A stretch of DNA of 64,000 nucleotides from Mammaliicoccus sp. Dog046 (lineage in GTDB: Bacteria > Bacillota > Bacilli > Staphylococcales > Staphylococcaceae), in contig NZ_CP120131.1 in the NCBI RefSeq assembly GCF_034039665.1, positions 1 through 64,000 of the forward strand. The letters run 5' to 3'. A program made the translations under genes and the position numbers. Below, one piece after another: positions 50,870-60,312 of the stretch. Under the pieces are notes generated by a model that searched no databases, was not told the origin of the DNA, and saw nothing but the letters and a program-made list of their open reading frames with translations. The first letter of the stretch is position 1. Every line of letters starts with the position of its first letter.

Positions 50870-50985
50870 ATGGAAACAAAACAAATCAACATCGTTTCAC
50901 TGCAAATGATTAAAGATAGATACTTTGAGTTATCTTAAAAGACGAATTACCAGTCCTCATCAAATTGTAAAGTACTCAAATAGAG
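50870..50985 (+). pseudogene. Truncated radC-like JAB-domain gene
   Basis: ATG 50870 opens METKQINIVSLQMIKDRYFE, like the start of the RadC/JAB proteins that usually follow DUF1643 in SCC elements, but it stops at 50936. The next frame continues the family pattern as KRRITSPHQIVKY before decaying. The remainder of the gene is absent; 50986-51158 shows no other gene. Confidence 0.6.
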
Positions 50986-51176
50986 TTTTTTAATAATGCA
51001 TAGGTGATACATTTATTTTACTTTAATTATAATTAGCTGAAAATTATATATAAGAAAGGTTCAGTGACTAACTCATTTATAGTGTATGATGATGGAAAAT
51101 TAATTAAGAATAAAACGTTGACCAATATTGACCTTTAGTTTAGAATAAGCTTAATTATATGACGAAGGGTGATAAA

Positions 51177-51380
51177 ATGATTGTTGGTAATTACCATTAC
51201 AATGAGGCTTATGATGAATATACTAGTTTGAAAGTTTGGAGATACATGGAAAGTGAGGATGTTGATTTAGAAACAGCATTAAATCATCTAGGACTAGATT
51301 ATATAGATGCATTACCAGATGAAGAAGATATTCCTGAACTTGAGAAGGAAAAACAAAAATTAATTGAACGAGGATACTAA
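51177..51380 (+). CDS. Small acidic protein of unknown function
   Basis: A 67-residue protein starting at ATG 51177 (MIVGNYHYNEAYDEYTSLKV) behind GAAGGGTG. An in-frame ATG at 51159 has no RBS. It is acidic, with LPDEEDIPELEKEKQKLIER at the C-terminus, probably helical. I do not recognise a family. Its size and acidity would suit an antitoxin or DNA mimic, but no toxin partner is adjacent. It precedes a perfect palindrome and then the convergent hsdS. Confidence 0.6.
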   Translation: MIVGNYHYNEAYDEYTSLKVWRYMESEDVDLETALNHLGLDYIDALPDEEDIPELEKEKQKLIERGY

Positions 51381-51382
51381 TA

Positions 51383-51416
51383 AATGCGGTTAGAGAAACG
51401 TTTCTCTAACCGCATT
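51383..51416. terminator. 34-bp perfect palindrome between the small gene and hsdS
   Basis: AATGCGGTTAGAGAAAC and its exact reverse complement meet without a spacer. A run of T starts 11 nt later on the plus strand. It probably terminates the small gene, and possibly hsdS transcription from the other side. Confidence 0.7.
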
Positions 51417-51491
51417 ATGATTGTTTTTTTTATAGATGACTGACATATTTTGGTTTTCCAGATTAGTTTACATAATAGGTCGTTATCAGAA

Positions 51492-52715
51492 CTACACAAA
51501 CATCTTCTGTAAAAATCCTTTTTTACGTTCTTTCAATCCATCAATTTTTTGATTTTGTTTTTCAATCAGTTCATCGAATTTATTAAAGAAATTGCCAATT
51601 TTATTTTGTTCTTCATCACAAGGTAATGTAATATAACCATTTTCTAAATCATTTCTAGATAAATTACCTATTGATCCATTTCCACCTTGTACTCTGGAAA
51701 TGATTCTTTTATACTCCATTGTACTCATCCATATTTGAATGAATTTTGAATTATCACTTCTTAGAATATACATGAATCCACCAGCAACACTTTCATCATC
51801 TAATTTTTCAATTATCGCATGTTTCCCAACTAATTTTGGACTACCATTTGCTGCAGTTATTAATATATCGCCTTTATTAACTAAAGGAATCTTCACAACA
51901 CTTTTATCTACAAATATATCGTCCTTATAAGTATGAAACTTATCTTTTATTATATTAGAAGATCTTAAAACTCTAATTCCTGCCACACGTATATCTTCGG
52001 GTTTATACGTTAAACCACGTAATATTTCAGCTATATCTTTTATTTTTAAAGTTTTCCATTCTGGGTAGGTTGCTCCATTTTTATCTTTAAAAATAAGTTG
52101 ATGCGAGAATATTTGTTGCATATATCCCTTTTTCTGTGCTTCTAACTTCTCTAATTTTTGTTCTTCCAATTCAATTTGTCGGTCGAGTTTGCTGAAAAAT
52201 TCACCGATTTTTTGTTCTTCTTGTTTTTTAGGAAAAGAAAAAGGCATTTTTTTGAATATTCCTGTTGTAATTTGATTAATAGTAGCACCTAGATTTTTAT
52301 GTATTTCTTTTTGAAAATTTTGAGTACTAAGTAATGCATTAATAAATGAGCCAAATTCGTATCGAATTCCAGTCATAAAAGCACCTATTACAGCGTTAGT
52401 TTCTTCTTTTTTAACAACAGCATGTTTACCTATAAGATTCCTTGAACCATTTCTTACTACTACTACTACATCTCCATACTCTACGTATGTCGAAGTTGCC
52501 TTATCAGAATTAACATACACGTTATCAGCATTAATAATATGGTTATTAAAAATATTAGATGACCTTAACACTAGAGTTCCATTTTTGCTCACATCATTTG
52601 GAGTATAGGTTAAACCAGAATAAAACTTAACTCTATCTCCCAATTCTTTTATTTCCCATTCTCCACTAAACCCTGGAAATCTCAACTCAGGTACGTTCTT
52701 AGTATCATTAGTCAT
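51492..52715 (-). CDS. hsdS: Type I restriction enzyme specificity subunit HsdS
   Basis: The sequence-recognition subunit, 407 residues. It has two target-recognition domains (about 10-180 and 215-370), each followed by a conserved helical spacer (EEQKLEKLEAQKKGYMQQIF and IEKQNQKIDGLKERKKGFLQ). The two domains look alike: both contain GLTY.P.D, LRSSNI and GKHA. It overlaps hsdM by 8 nt and is last in the hsdRMS operon. Confidence 0.93.
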   Translation of the reverse strand: MTNDTKNVPELRFPGFSGEWEIKELGDRVKFYSGLTYTPNDVSKNGTLVLRSSNIFNNHIINADNVYVNSDKATSTYVEYGDVVVVVRNGSRNLIGKHAVVKKEETNAVIGAFMTGIRYEFGSFINALLSTQNFQKEIHKNLGATINQITTGIFKKMPFSFPKKQEEQKIGEFFSKLDRQIELEEQKLEKLEAQKKGYMQQIFSHQLIFKDKNGATYPEWKTLKIKDIAEILRGLTYKPEDIRVAGIRVLRSSNIIKDKFHTYKDDIFVDKSVVKIPLVNKGDILITAANGSPKLVGKHAIIEKLDDESVAGGFMYILRSDNSKFIQIWMSTMEYKRIISRVQGGNGSIGNLSRNDLENGYITLPCDEEQNKIGNFFNKFDELIEKQNQKIDGLKERKKGFLQKMFV

Positions 52716-54255
52716 GTTTTAACACTCCTAATTCTTTCAGGTAACTATTAATTTCTTTTTCAACATCGACGATTTCACTATCTATTTGATTTAGTTCTAT
52801 TTGAACTTGTTCTAAATCAATAGATTCTTCTTCTTCAAAAGTATCGACATATCTTGGAATATTAAGGTTATAGTCATTTTCTTCAATTTCTTCTAAACTT
52901 GCTACATATGAATATTTTTCAATATCTTGACGTTGCTTATATGCTGAAATGATTTTTTCGATATGTTCTTCTAACAAGAAGTTTTGATTTTTCCTTTTCT
53001 CGAATTCTTGAGATGCATCTATAAATAATACATCACGATTACTTCTGTTCTTTTTAAGTATAATAACTGTTGTCGGTATGCTTGTGCCGTAGAAGATATT
53101 AGCTGGTAATCCTATAACAGCATCTATCGAACCTGATTCTAATAATGTTTTACGGATAACGCCTTCAGCACCACCTCTGAAAAGGACCCCATGAGGTAAC
53201 ACAATTCCCATTGTACCTGTATCTTTTAAATGGTAAAAACCATGTAAAAGAAAGGCGAAATCGGCTTTTGATTTAGGTGCTAATCGACCGAAGCGTTCAA
53301 AACGAGCATCTGATAAAAACTTGTCTGATGCTGACCACTTAGCTGAATAGGGTGGATTCATTACAACAGAATCAAATTGATGGGGTTCTTCTGTTGGCCA
53401 ATCCGAATCCAAAGTATCTCCATTTTTAAGACGCATTCTGTCTTTATCTACACCGTGCAGAATTAGGTTCTGTCGTGCTAAGTTAAATGTTGTCGTGTTT
53501 AATTCTTGTCCGTGATAGTGTATTTGTTTAGGGTTTTTTATAAATTGGCGTATATTTAACATTAAGGAACCTGAACCCATTGTCGGATCATAAATATGGA
53601 ATGGTACTCGATCTTCTTGACCAATGGCTGTAATTTCTGAAATGATATGTGACACTGCTTGTGGTGTATAGAATTCTCCAGCTTTTTTACCTGCACTAGC
53701 CGCAAATAAACTAATCAAATATTCATAAGCATCACCAATGACGTCGCCACCATGTTCAAATAAATCAATTTCATCTAAGGCACGTAAGACTTCCGTAATT
53801 GTTACATTACGTTGTTGTCTAGTAGACCCCAATTTTGTAGACTCAAGGTCAATATCCGCAAATAAACCACTGAAAAGTTCTCCTTGTTGTTCCAACGTTG
53901 TAAAAGCTGCCTGTAAATCTGCTAACTTTAAATCGTAGCTATCTGATTTTTTACGTAAACTATAAAATAATTTATCTGGTTCAATAAAGTATCCTTTTTG
54001 TAATTGAATGATTTCTTTTAAATCTTTACTATCTTCTTCATACCATTCCGATAATATATTATATTGAACTTCTCGATTTGGATATGTAGTCGTTTGTCCG
54101 TTTTCTTGTTCATATACTTCACGTAGTTCAGCATCTGAAAGATATTTATAGAAAATTAGTCCAAGTAAATAGTTCTTATATTCACTCGCATCCATTTTAC
54201 CGCGTAAAATATCCGCAGATGCCCATAGTTGTTGTTTAAGTGTTGTTGCCATCAT
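52708..54255 (-). CDS. hsdM: Type I restriction enzyme methylase subunit HsdM
   Basis: N6-adenine methyltransferase subunit, about 515 residues. An N-terminal helical HsdM domain (MATTLKQQLWASADILRGKM) is followed by the methylase core, with SAM-binding YDPTMGSGSLML (about 221-232) and catalytic NPPYSAKW (about 307-314). The likely start is one of two adjacent ATGs (54255 or 54252) behind GAAAGAGG; both overlap the hsdR stop. Confidence 0.94.
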   Translation of the reverse strand: MMATTLKQQLWASADILRGKMDASEYKNYLLGLIFYKYLSDAELREVYEQENGQTTTYPNREVQYNILSEWYEEDSKDLKEIIQLQKGYFIEPDKLFYSLRKKSDSYDLKLADLQAAFTTLEQQGELFSGLFADIDLESTKLGSTRQQRNVTITEVLRALDEIDLFEHGGDVIGDAYEYLISLFAASAGKKAGEFYTPQAVSHIISEITAIGQEDRVPFHIYDPTMGSGSLMLNIRQFIKNPKQIHYHGQELNTTTFNLARQNLILHGVDKDRMRLKNGDTLDSDWPTEEPHQFDSVVMNPPYSAKWSASDKFLSDARFERFGRLAPKSKADFAFLLHGFYHLKDTGTMGIVLPHGVLFRGGAEGVIRKTLLESGSIDAVIGLPANIFYGTSIPTTVIILKKNRSNRDVLFIDASQEFEKRKNQNFLLEEHIEKIISAYKQRQDIEKYSYVASLEEIEENDYNLNIPRYVDTFEEEESIDLEQVQIELNQIDSEIVDVEKEINSYLKELGVLKHD

Positions 54256-57200
54256 AATTCCTCTTTCCATGTTTGAATAGTATCAAATAAATCAGTTAAT
54301 AATTGTTCTATTACCTTTGTACGACGGCGATATTTTTCGCCTGTTTTATATTCAAAATCTTCTTTAGTTATCTCCATTGTATCTAACAATTGTGGTAAAT
54401 AGGGAATATCTTTTTTATCACTTTGATATTCATTTAGAGCAGATATTAAAGTCTCATAAGACAAGCCATACTCACTAGACTTTTCTTGTGTTAATTCATG
54501 AATTTTACTTTGTATTTTTTGAATTTTAAGGTCAACAGCGTCAATATCGTCGCTTTTCTCTAGTAGTTCTTTTCTTAAGTCATTATACATAGATTGTATT
54601 TGAGGATCTTTACGTTTAATTTCTTTATCAAATTTGTCTATCGCATCTGGATTATTGTTTTGAATATCTTTCAATAATTGATTGATATAAAAACTATCTA
54701 CAGTATCTTCATGACTTGCATTTAAATTTGATGAAAATTCGATGTCTTCTAATAATTGTTCTATTTCTTTGTTACCATCTTCAACAACTTGTGATTTAAT
54801 AGCTGCACGTAAATTTTCTACTTTTCCTTTATATGTGGGTATTTCGTCCGTTATGTGTTCTAATGATTCTGCGTCTTCCTCAAAATCATCGTAACTTTTG
54901 AGTGCTTTAAAATTCTTTTCTAATTGTTGAAAGGCTCTAACTTGATTTATCATAGCCTTTAAATCATTAGGGTTTTCTTCTAATTCAGCCTCTGCTTGTT
55001 GATAGTTGTTTACTAAGTCGTCAAATTCTGAACGTACTTCTGTATATTCTTTTGGGATTAAATCTTTGAAATTTTGCTTTTCATTTGAGAATAACTCAAA
55101 TGTCTTTGCTACATTTTCTTTCATTAAAATAGGCTTTCGGAATGTTACAACCATACCGTAATCTTTTCCAGGATAAATACGATTCGTACGAGAAAAAGCT
55201 TGTAGAAGCTTTTGATATTTCATTTCACGATCAATATATAGTGTTTGAATAGTAGGAGAGTCAAAGCCTGTTAGTAATCGATCTACTACAATGACTAAAT
55301 CAAGCCACTCTCCATTCTTTTGATATTGTCTTTCTTTACGTTCTAATCGTTTATTAATATTTTTATTATAGAGTTTTTCATCTGTATAGGGCGTACTATT
55401 AAATAATTGACTATATTCCTCCATAATTTTTGATAGCTCATCATCTGAAGTATTGATATCTTGTTGATCAGGATTTGTAGAAAATGTAATAGCTACTCTC
55501 GGGAATTCGGAATCAATTAATTGATGGCGTTCATCATATGGTCGACCTGTAAAGAGTGTGCCGTTTTCTTTCATTTCTTGTAACATATAGTAAATGCGCT
55601 TTGCCTGCTTGATTGAATGGGTTGTCAAAATAGCTGCCATAGTAGGGTAACCATTTTGGACATTAAACTTTTTGATTATGCTACGACGATTGAAGATTTT
55701 ATGTAACATAGCACGGATATGGTCGTCATTTTCATATATTTCCGTCTTCAATAATTTTTCCTGTTGCAATAAATCTTCAGGGACATTTTTATTATTAAGT
55801 CGAGAGACAATCTCAGCTTGCTCGTCATTTGTTAGTAATGAGTGATATTCCACTTGAAAGCCAAGAACAGCTTTATCATCCATTGCATTTTTAGTGGTAT
55901 AAGCATGTAATAAAGGACCATATTGTTGGTCTGTTGTTCGTGCGTATGTCCCATTTTCTTGTTTTTGATTTTCTTCAAAAATAGGTGTACCCGTTAAACC
56001 AAACCAAGTTGAATTAGGAAGTATCTTTTTAATACGGCGCATTTCTTCATCACTCACCGCACGATGTGCTTCATCAACGATAAAAACAATATGTTCACCA
56101 CGTAATTTTTCAAAACGATTTATACCTTTTAAATTACTTTCTTCTTGAGCTGATCGCATCGCTGCTGATAGTTTTTGTATTGTTGAAACTAAAATAGTAT
56201 TATTACTTTTTTTCGAAAGTAAACTTTTCGTGAGTTGTCTTTGATTTTTAATACCTACAATAAGCGTGTTATTAGGTGCATCTCCAATGCTTTGACCCGT
56301 ATGGAATTCAGAAGCGAATTTTGTAAATTCTCCTGTCGTTTGTTCATCTAAATCAGTTCTGTCCACTATCATAACAGTGCGATCTACACCGATTAAATTT
56401 TGAGCTAACAATTTAGTAGCAATGAAACTTGTTATAGTCTTACCTGAACCAGTTGCATGCCAAATAAACCCACCTTCATGCTTCGCAGCATTTTCGCGAA
56501 TTTTTCGTATTGCATGTATTTGATATGGGCGTAACACCATTAGAAATTTTTGACTCTTATTGTCATCTACTAAAATAGAAAATTGACTAATGAGTTCGTG
56601 AGCATTAGGAATACGCAATACTAAACGCGTGAAATCAAATAAATTTGGTACAGGAACATTATCTTCTGTACGCCAATTAAACAAGAATTTTTCTGTGCGT
56701 TTATAAGCTTCAGGTGTATTGTGACTAGGACGAGCAAAATAGCGAGTATCCACTTTATTTGAAACCACGAATAATTGAATTGCAGCATAAATCCCATTAA
56801 AAAAACCATTTTCGTCATATCGTTGGATTTGATGAAAAGCTTGTATAAAACCATCTTTAGCTGTTTCACTTTTTAATTCTATGTGAATGACTGGTATACC
56901 ATTAATTAATAGTGTAACGTCTCCACGTGATTTACGTTCTGTATCAGGAACAATTTGGTTAACTACTTCATATGACGAATTTCCGCCAGCAATATCTTTA
57001 TTACTAAAAACTTCTAATGTTATTTTTTTACCACTGTCTCGTTCTAAAGTAATTTGAGCAATGCCATTTTCACCACGCAACCATTGTGAAGCTAAAAATG
57101 GAGACGCAGTTAATCTACGAAATTCTACTTTAATATTTTTAAATTCATTATCTGTGATAGGTTTATCTTTTAATATAGATAGATTTATACGATTCAAATG

Positions 57201-57320
57201 TAATCTGAAATTATTCCATAAATCAGACTCTGTTTTAATATCTTCTCTATAACGCCATTGATTTTCTTTTTTACTTAATATTTGTATAAATTGATTTTCA
57301 ATTTTAAGTTCTTGTTTCAT
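54252..57320 (-). CDS. hsdR: Type I restriction enzyme endonuclease subunit HsdR
   Basis: The motor and nuclease subunit, 1022 residues. The N-terminal PD-(D/E)XK nuclease has its ELKSE motif near residue 152. The SF2 translocase has HATGSGKTITSF (about 289), DEAHR, GLTGTPIF and the later VDRLLTGFDSPTIQTLYIDR. The C-terminal part is helical and charged. It is intact and first in the minus-strand hsdR-hsdM-hsdS operon, so the R-M system looks functional. Confidence 0.95.
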   Translation of the reverse strand: MKQELKIENQFIQILSKKENQWRYREDIKTESDLWNNFRLHLNRINLSILKDKPITDNEFKNIKVEFRRLTASPFLASQWLRGENGIAQITLERDSGKKITLEVFSNKDIAGGNSSYEVVNQIVPDTERKSRGDVTLLINGIPVIHIELKSETAKDGFIQAFHQIQRYDENGFFNGIYAAIQLFVVSNKVDTRYFARPSHNTPEAYKRTEKFLFNWRTEDNVPVPNLFDFTRLVLRIPNAHELISQFSILVDDNKSQKFLMVLRPYQIHAIRKIRENAAKHEGGFIWHATGSGKTITSFIATKLLAQNLIGVDRTVMIVDRTDLDEQTTGEFTKFASEFHTGQSIGDAPNNTLIVGIKNQRQLTKSLLSKKSNNTILVSTIQKLSAAMRSAQEESNLKGINRFEKLRGEHIVFIVDEAHRAVSDEEMRRIKKILPNSTWFGLTGTPIFEENQKQENGTYARTTDQQYGPLLHAYTTKNAMDDKAVLGFQVEYHSLLTNDEQAEIVSRLNNKNVPEDLLQQEKLLKTEIYENDDHIRAMLHKIFNRRSIIKKFNVQNGYPTMAAILTTHSIKQAKRIYYMLQEMKENGTLFTGRPYDERHQLIDSEFPRVAITFSTNPDQQDINTSDDELSKIMEEYSQLFNSTPYTDEKLYNKNINKRLERKERQYQKNGEWLDLVIVVDRLLTGFDSPTIQTLYIDREMKYQKLLQAFSRTNRIYPGKDYGMVVTFRKPILMKENVAKTFELFSNEKQNFKDLIPKEYTEVRSEFDDLVNNYQQAEAELEENPNDLKAMINQVRAFQQLEKNFKALKSYDDFEEDAESLEHITDEIPTYKGKVENLRAAIKSQVVEDGNKEIEQLLEDIEFSSNLNASHEDTVDSFYINQLLKDIQNNNPDAIDKFDKEIKRKDPQIQSMYNDLRKELLEKSDDIDAVDLKIQKIQSKIHELTQEKSSEYGLSYETLISALNEYQSDKKDIPYLPQLLDTMEITKEDFEYKTGEKYRRRTKVIEQLLTDLFDTIQTWKEEL

Positions 57321-57580
57321 GTTTACTCCTACTATAAGTGTGACCTAATGTGTATAAATATCGAAAAAGTGTTTATGTATAATTAAAATGTGCATAATGG
57401 ACAATATTGTTTAAACGTATAGTTCGAATATATCATAAAAAAAGAATGTAGGCTCAATTTTTCAAATTAGTTCTTTATTAATAGTAGGAAGAGGATTTTA
57501 AAGATGCATAAAAGTACAATGAAGGATGTTTAAATATTTAATGATAAGAATTATTTTAATTTTAGCAAATTAACTAATAA
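57321..57580. other. Gene-free interval: hsdR upstream region up to att
   Basis: A 260-bp AT-rich stretch between the divergent hsdR start and the SCC end. It should contain the hsdR promoter on the minus strand. I see no convincing ORF; the longest reading is a 9-codon frame after GGAAGAGG at about 57490. Confidence 0.6.
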
Positions 57581-57601
57581 GGGGAAGCGTATCACAAATG
57601 A
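57581..57601 (+). mobile_element. SCC attachment site, distal copy
   Basis: GGGGAAGCGTATCACAAATG plus A matches the rlmH 3' end (41897-41917) at 19 of 21 positions and continues with ATGCGG-type sequence typical of SCC junctions. It defines the far end of the first SCC and the start of a second remnant. Confidence 0.88.
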
Positions 57602-57634
57602 TGCGGTTTTTTTAAATACCATATATAAATTAGA

Positions 57635-57668
57635 AATCCAGAATGTTTATGTTATACATTCTGGATTT
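57635..57668. terminator. Hairpin at the 3' end of the hsdS fragment
   Basis: AATCCAGAATGT and ACATTCTGGATT around TTATGTTAT. It overlaps the stop of the minus-strand hsdS fragment. Confidence 0.65.
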
Positions 57669-58188
57669 CAACTTCAAATTTTTTAATTAATGAATTAACT
57701 TTGTCAACTATTCTAATTTGTTCTTCATAGGGTGGTAGAGGAAGAATTAAATTTGAAAGTTTAGTGGCATTAACATTTGGTTGACCAGTTCCACGAGAGT
57801 TATTATTAAGTTGTTTCCAATATAAAGGTGAATTTAAATAAAAATTGATAAAATCTATAGAAATTTTTCGATGTAAAGTTATTTTAATTAAATAGGAAGC
57901 AAATACAGATTTTTCTTTTATATTAGTAACAATATAACTCTTGCCTACTGTACCTCCTGTTCTTGCAATTAATATATCCTTGTTTTTCAATAAATATTTT
58001 TCTACATCTTTTTCTTCAATAGAGCAATAGGGGACTTGAGTCCAATTTACATTGCTATTTTGTATATCTGTAATCCTCAATAGCTTGACAGAACCTGTGG
58101 GTTGAGCTGAAGCAGTATAACCATACTTTATATTATATGAAATATCCTTTAATCGGACCCATTGCCAACTTGACGGTATATCAATTCG
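57652..58188 (-). pseudogene. hsdS 3' fragment from a second SCC
   Basis: The frame reads IPSSWQWVRLKDISYN from about 58175 through RITDIQNSNVNWTQV and ILIARTGGTVGKSY to the stop at 57652. This is one target-recognition domain plus the C-terminal conserved part of an HsdS from a different lineage than the complete one. Upstream it runs into a stop and the ccrC fragment, so the N-terminal half and any hsdM/hsdR are missing. No start codon with an RBS is present. Confidence 0.82.
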
Positions 58189-59152
58189 TAAGATTTAATA
58201 ATTACCAGAATTGTCCGCTAAAAGACGAAGTGGTAAAAGTGGGGAAAACGAAGTGATTTTGGTAAAAGGTAAACATGAAGCAATTATAAGTGAAGAAATA
58301 TTTGATCAGGTACATGAAAAATTAGTATCTAAAAGCTTTAAACCAGGGCGTCCAATTGGTGGAGATTTTTATCTTCGCGGACTTATTAAGTGTCCGGAAT
58401 GCGGTAATAATATGGTGTGCAGACGAACTTATTACAATACGAAAAAATCAAAAGAACGTACAATCAAGCGTTATTACATTTGTTCTTTATTTAATCGCTC
58501 AGGTAGTGCTGCTTGTCATAGTAACTCTATAAAAGCTGAGGTGGTCGAGGCAGTTATTCATAAGCATCTTAATATCATCTTATCTCAGCCTGAAGTTGTG
58601 GGAAAGATTTGTGAAGATGTTATTGAGAATATTAAACATAAGCAAATGAACCCTATTGAAGCAGTAGACGATATAGACACTTTAAAGAGACAAAAACATA
58701 AAATAAAAACACAACAAGAAAGACTCTTAGAATTATTTTTGGACGATCAAATGGATAGTACATTACTTAGTGAAAAACAAAAGGAACTCAATGCACAGCT
58801 AGCAACTATAGAAGAAAAGATAAAAGCAGCTCATAACCAACAAGTTAATCAACCCGTAACGATAAACTATAAAGTTTTAAAAGTACGCCTTATTATGTTA
58901 ATGAATAGATTTAGTGCATCTCTTAAGAAAGCTGATCCAGAAGCTAAAAATCATTTAATGAAAATATTGATTGATTCCATAGAAATAACAAAAGATAAGC
59001 AAGTAAAGCTGATACGGTACAAAATAGATGAAACACTTATCCCCCAATCGTTGAAAAAAGATTGGGGGACTTTTTTTATGCCTCAATTTTATTTTATGAT
59101 TGATGACAAAAATAAATGTTCTGTCTCTAAATTTACCACTTTTACCACTTAA
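58188..59152 (+). pseudogene. ccrC 3' fragment
   Basis: Near-identical by eye to the 3' portion of ccrC (from about 48507 to its stop), but lacking the whole catalytic N-terminal domain. Homology begins at CGTAAGATTTAATAATTA. A one-base deletion (AATTGTCCGC against AATTGGTCCGC) also breaks the frame near the junction. The zinc ribbon, coiled coil and C-terminus remain open from about 58211. It is non-functional as a recombinase. Confidence 0.9.
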
Positions 59153-59188
59153 TTCAGATTGGTATGTCAACAGTAAACTGGACAATTT

Positions 59189-59989
59189 TTATGTGGTACT
59201 TAACTTATAACTGACTGGCGTTTGATAGTTCAGTGAACCATGAATTCTATGATGGTTAAACCAATTTATATAATCAGATAGTTGTAAATTTAGTTCATCT
59301 AATGTTCTGAAGCGATTCGGATATATAAATTCTGTTTTGACAGCTTTAAACGTTGATTCTGCTATCGCATTATCATAAGGACATCCTTTTATACTTAATG
59401 ATCGCTGTATACCAAACGTTGTTAAAGCATCTTCGATGCACGCATTATCAAATTCTGTTCCTCTATCTGTATGAAACATATATACACGATGTAAATTACC
59501 TTTAATACTAGATAATGCCCTTAGTACAAGGTCTGCATTTTTATGTCTACCAGTACTTACGCCAATAATCTCTCGATTAAACAGATCAACAAATAAGCAT
59601 ATATAATGCCATTTATTCGCTACTTTTACATAAGTTAAATCACTTACAATGACTTCCATCACATGTTTTCTGTTGAATTTTCTATTAAGCCTATTATCTA
59701 TCAATTGTTCATTGTAATTTTGCTTTTTATGTTTATATCGGGCTTTGTTATATAATGAAATGAGCCCATTGACCTTCATAATTTTAATGATTTTTCTTCT
59801 CGAAACAACTAAACCTTTGGTTTTTAACACTTCTCTAATCTTCCTAGACCCATAACATTTTCTACTCTTATTAAATATACTGATAATGCTTTCTGTCAGT
59901 ATATGTTCTTGTGCTTCTTTTTCTGCTTTTCTCACGACATTTACTTCATAGTAATAAGTACTACGGCATATTTTAAGGGCTTTACACAT
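59189..59989 (-). CDS. IS3-family transposase OrfB
   Basis: The DDE catalytic part, 266 residues from the first ATG. The HTH_21 region (SRKCYGSRKIREVLKTKG) is followed by the rve core with catalytic residues in VSDLTYVKV, FHTDRGTEFDN and CPYDNAIAESTFKAVKTEF. The frame remains open upstream to the end of orfA, reading KVIRQNSHQYSVSAM, so it is normally made as an OrfAB fusion by -1 frameshifting at the GAAAATAA end of orfA. Confidence 0.93.
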   Translation of the reverse strand: MCKALKICRSTYYYEVNVVRKAEKEAQEHILTESIISIFNKSRKCYGSRKIREVLKTKGLVVSRRKIIKIMKVNGLISLYNKARYKHKKQNYNEQLIDNRLNRKFNRKHVMEVIVSDLTYVKVANKWHYICLFVDLFNREIIGVSTGRHKNADLVLRALSSIKGNLHRVYMFHTDRGTEFDNACIEDALTTFGIQRSLSIKGCPYDNAIAESTFKAVKTEFIYPNRFRTLDELNLQLSDYINWFNHHRIHGSLNYQTPVSYKLSTT

Positions 59990-60030
59990 GGCTGATACCG
60001 AATATTGATGGCTATTCTGCCTAATAACTT

Positions 60031-60312
60031 TTATTTTCGTCCCATTATCAGCGCTGCTTGCTTTAAAATATCTGTTTCCATCCTTAACTGCTTATTTTCT
60101 TTACGTAACCTTTTTAATTCTTTTTCATCTTCACTGAGATTATCTTGATGCTTAAATGAGCCAGTTTTATCATAGTCTTTAATCCATTTGTCTAGTGCTG
60201 ATGGTGTTAAAGTATACTCTTGAATAATATCTTTACGAGATTTTCCATTTTTGAACAATTGAACCATTTGAAGTTTGAATTCAGGACTGAAAGTCCTTCT
60301 CTTTTTTTCCAT
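60031..60312 (-). CDS. IS3-family transposase OrfA
   Basis: A 93-residue DNA-binding protein. Helix-turn-helix RRTFSPEFKLQMVQLFKNGK (about 5-24) is followed by a leucine-zipper-like coiled coil (LSEDEKELKRLRKENKQLR). The gene ends MGRK at an A-rich slip site, where a -1 shift joins it to orfB. Confidence 0.93.
   Translation of the reverse strand: MEKKRRTFSPEFKLQMVQLFKNGKSRKDIIQEYTLTPSALDKWIKDYDKTGSFKHQDNLSEDEKELKRLRKENKQLRMETDILKQAALIMGRK

Larger units (their letters stand above)
41918..57601. mobile_element. Non-mec SCC element with ccrC and type I R-M
   Basis: About 15.7 kb between the rlmH att copy and the att copy at 57581-57601. Contents: orphan 771-residue protein, ccPol-MP-cch2-25aa replication operon, ccrC, SAUGI, DUF960, DUF1643, radC remnant, a small unknown gene, and hsdS-hsdM-hsdR on the minus strand. 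No mecA, mecC or other beta-lactam gene is present. The recombinase, replication genes and both att sites look intact, so it may still be mobile. Confidence 0.88.
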
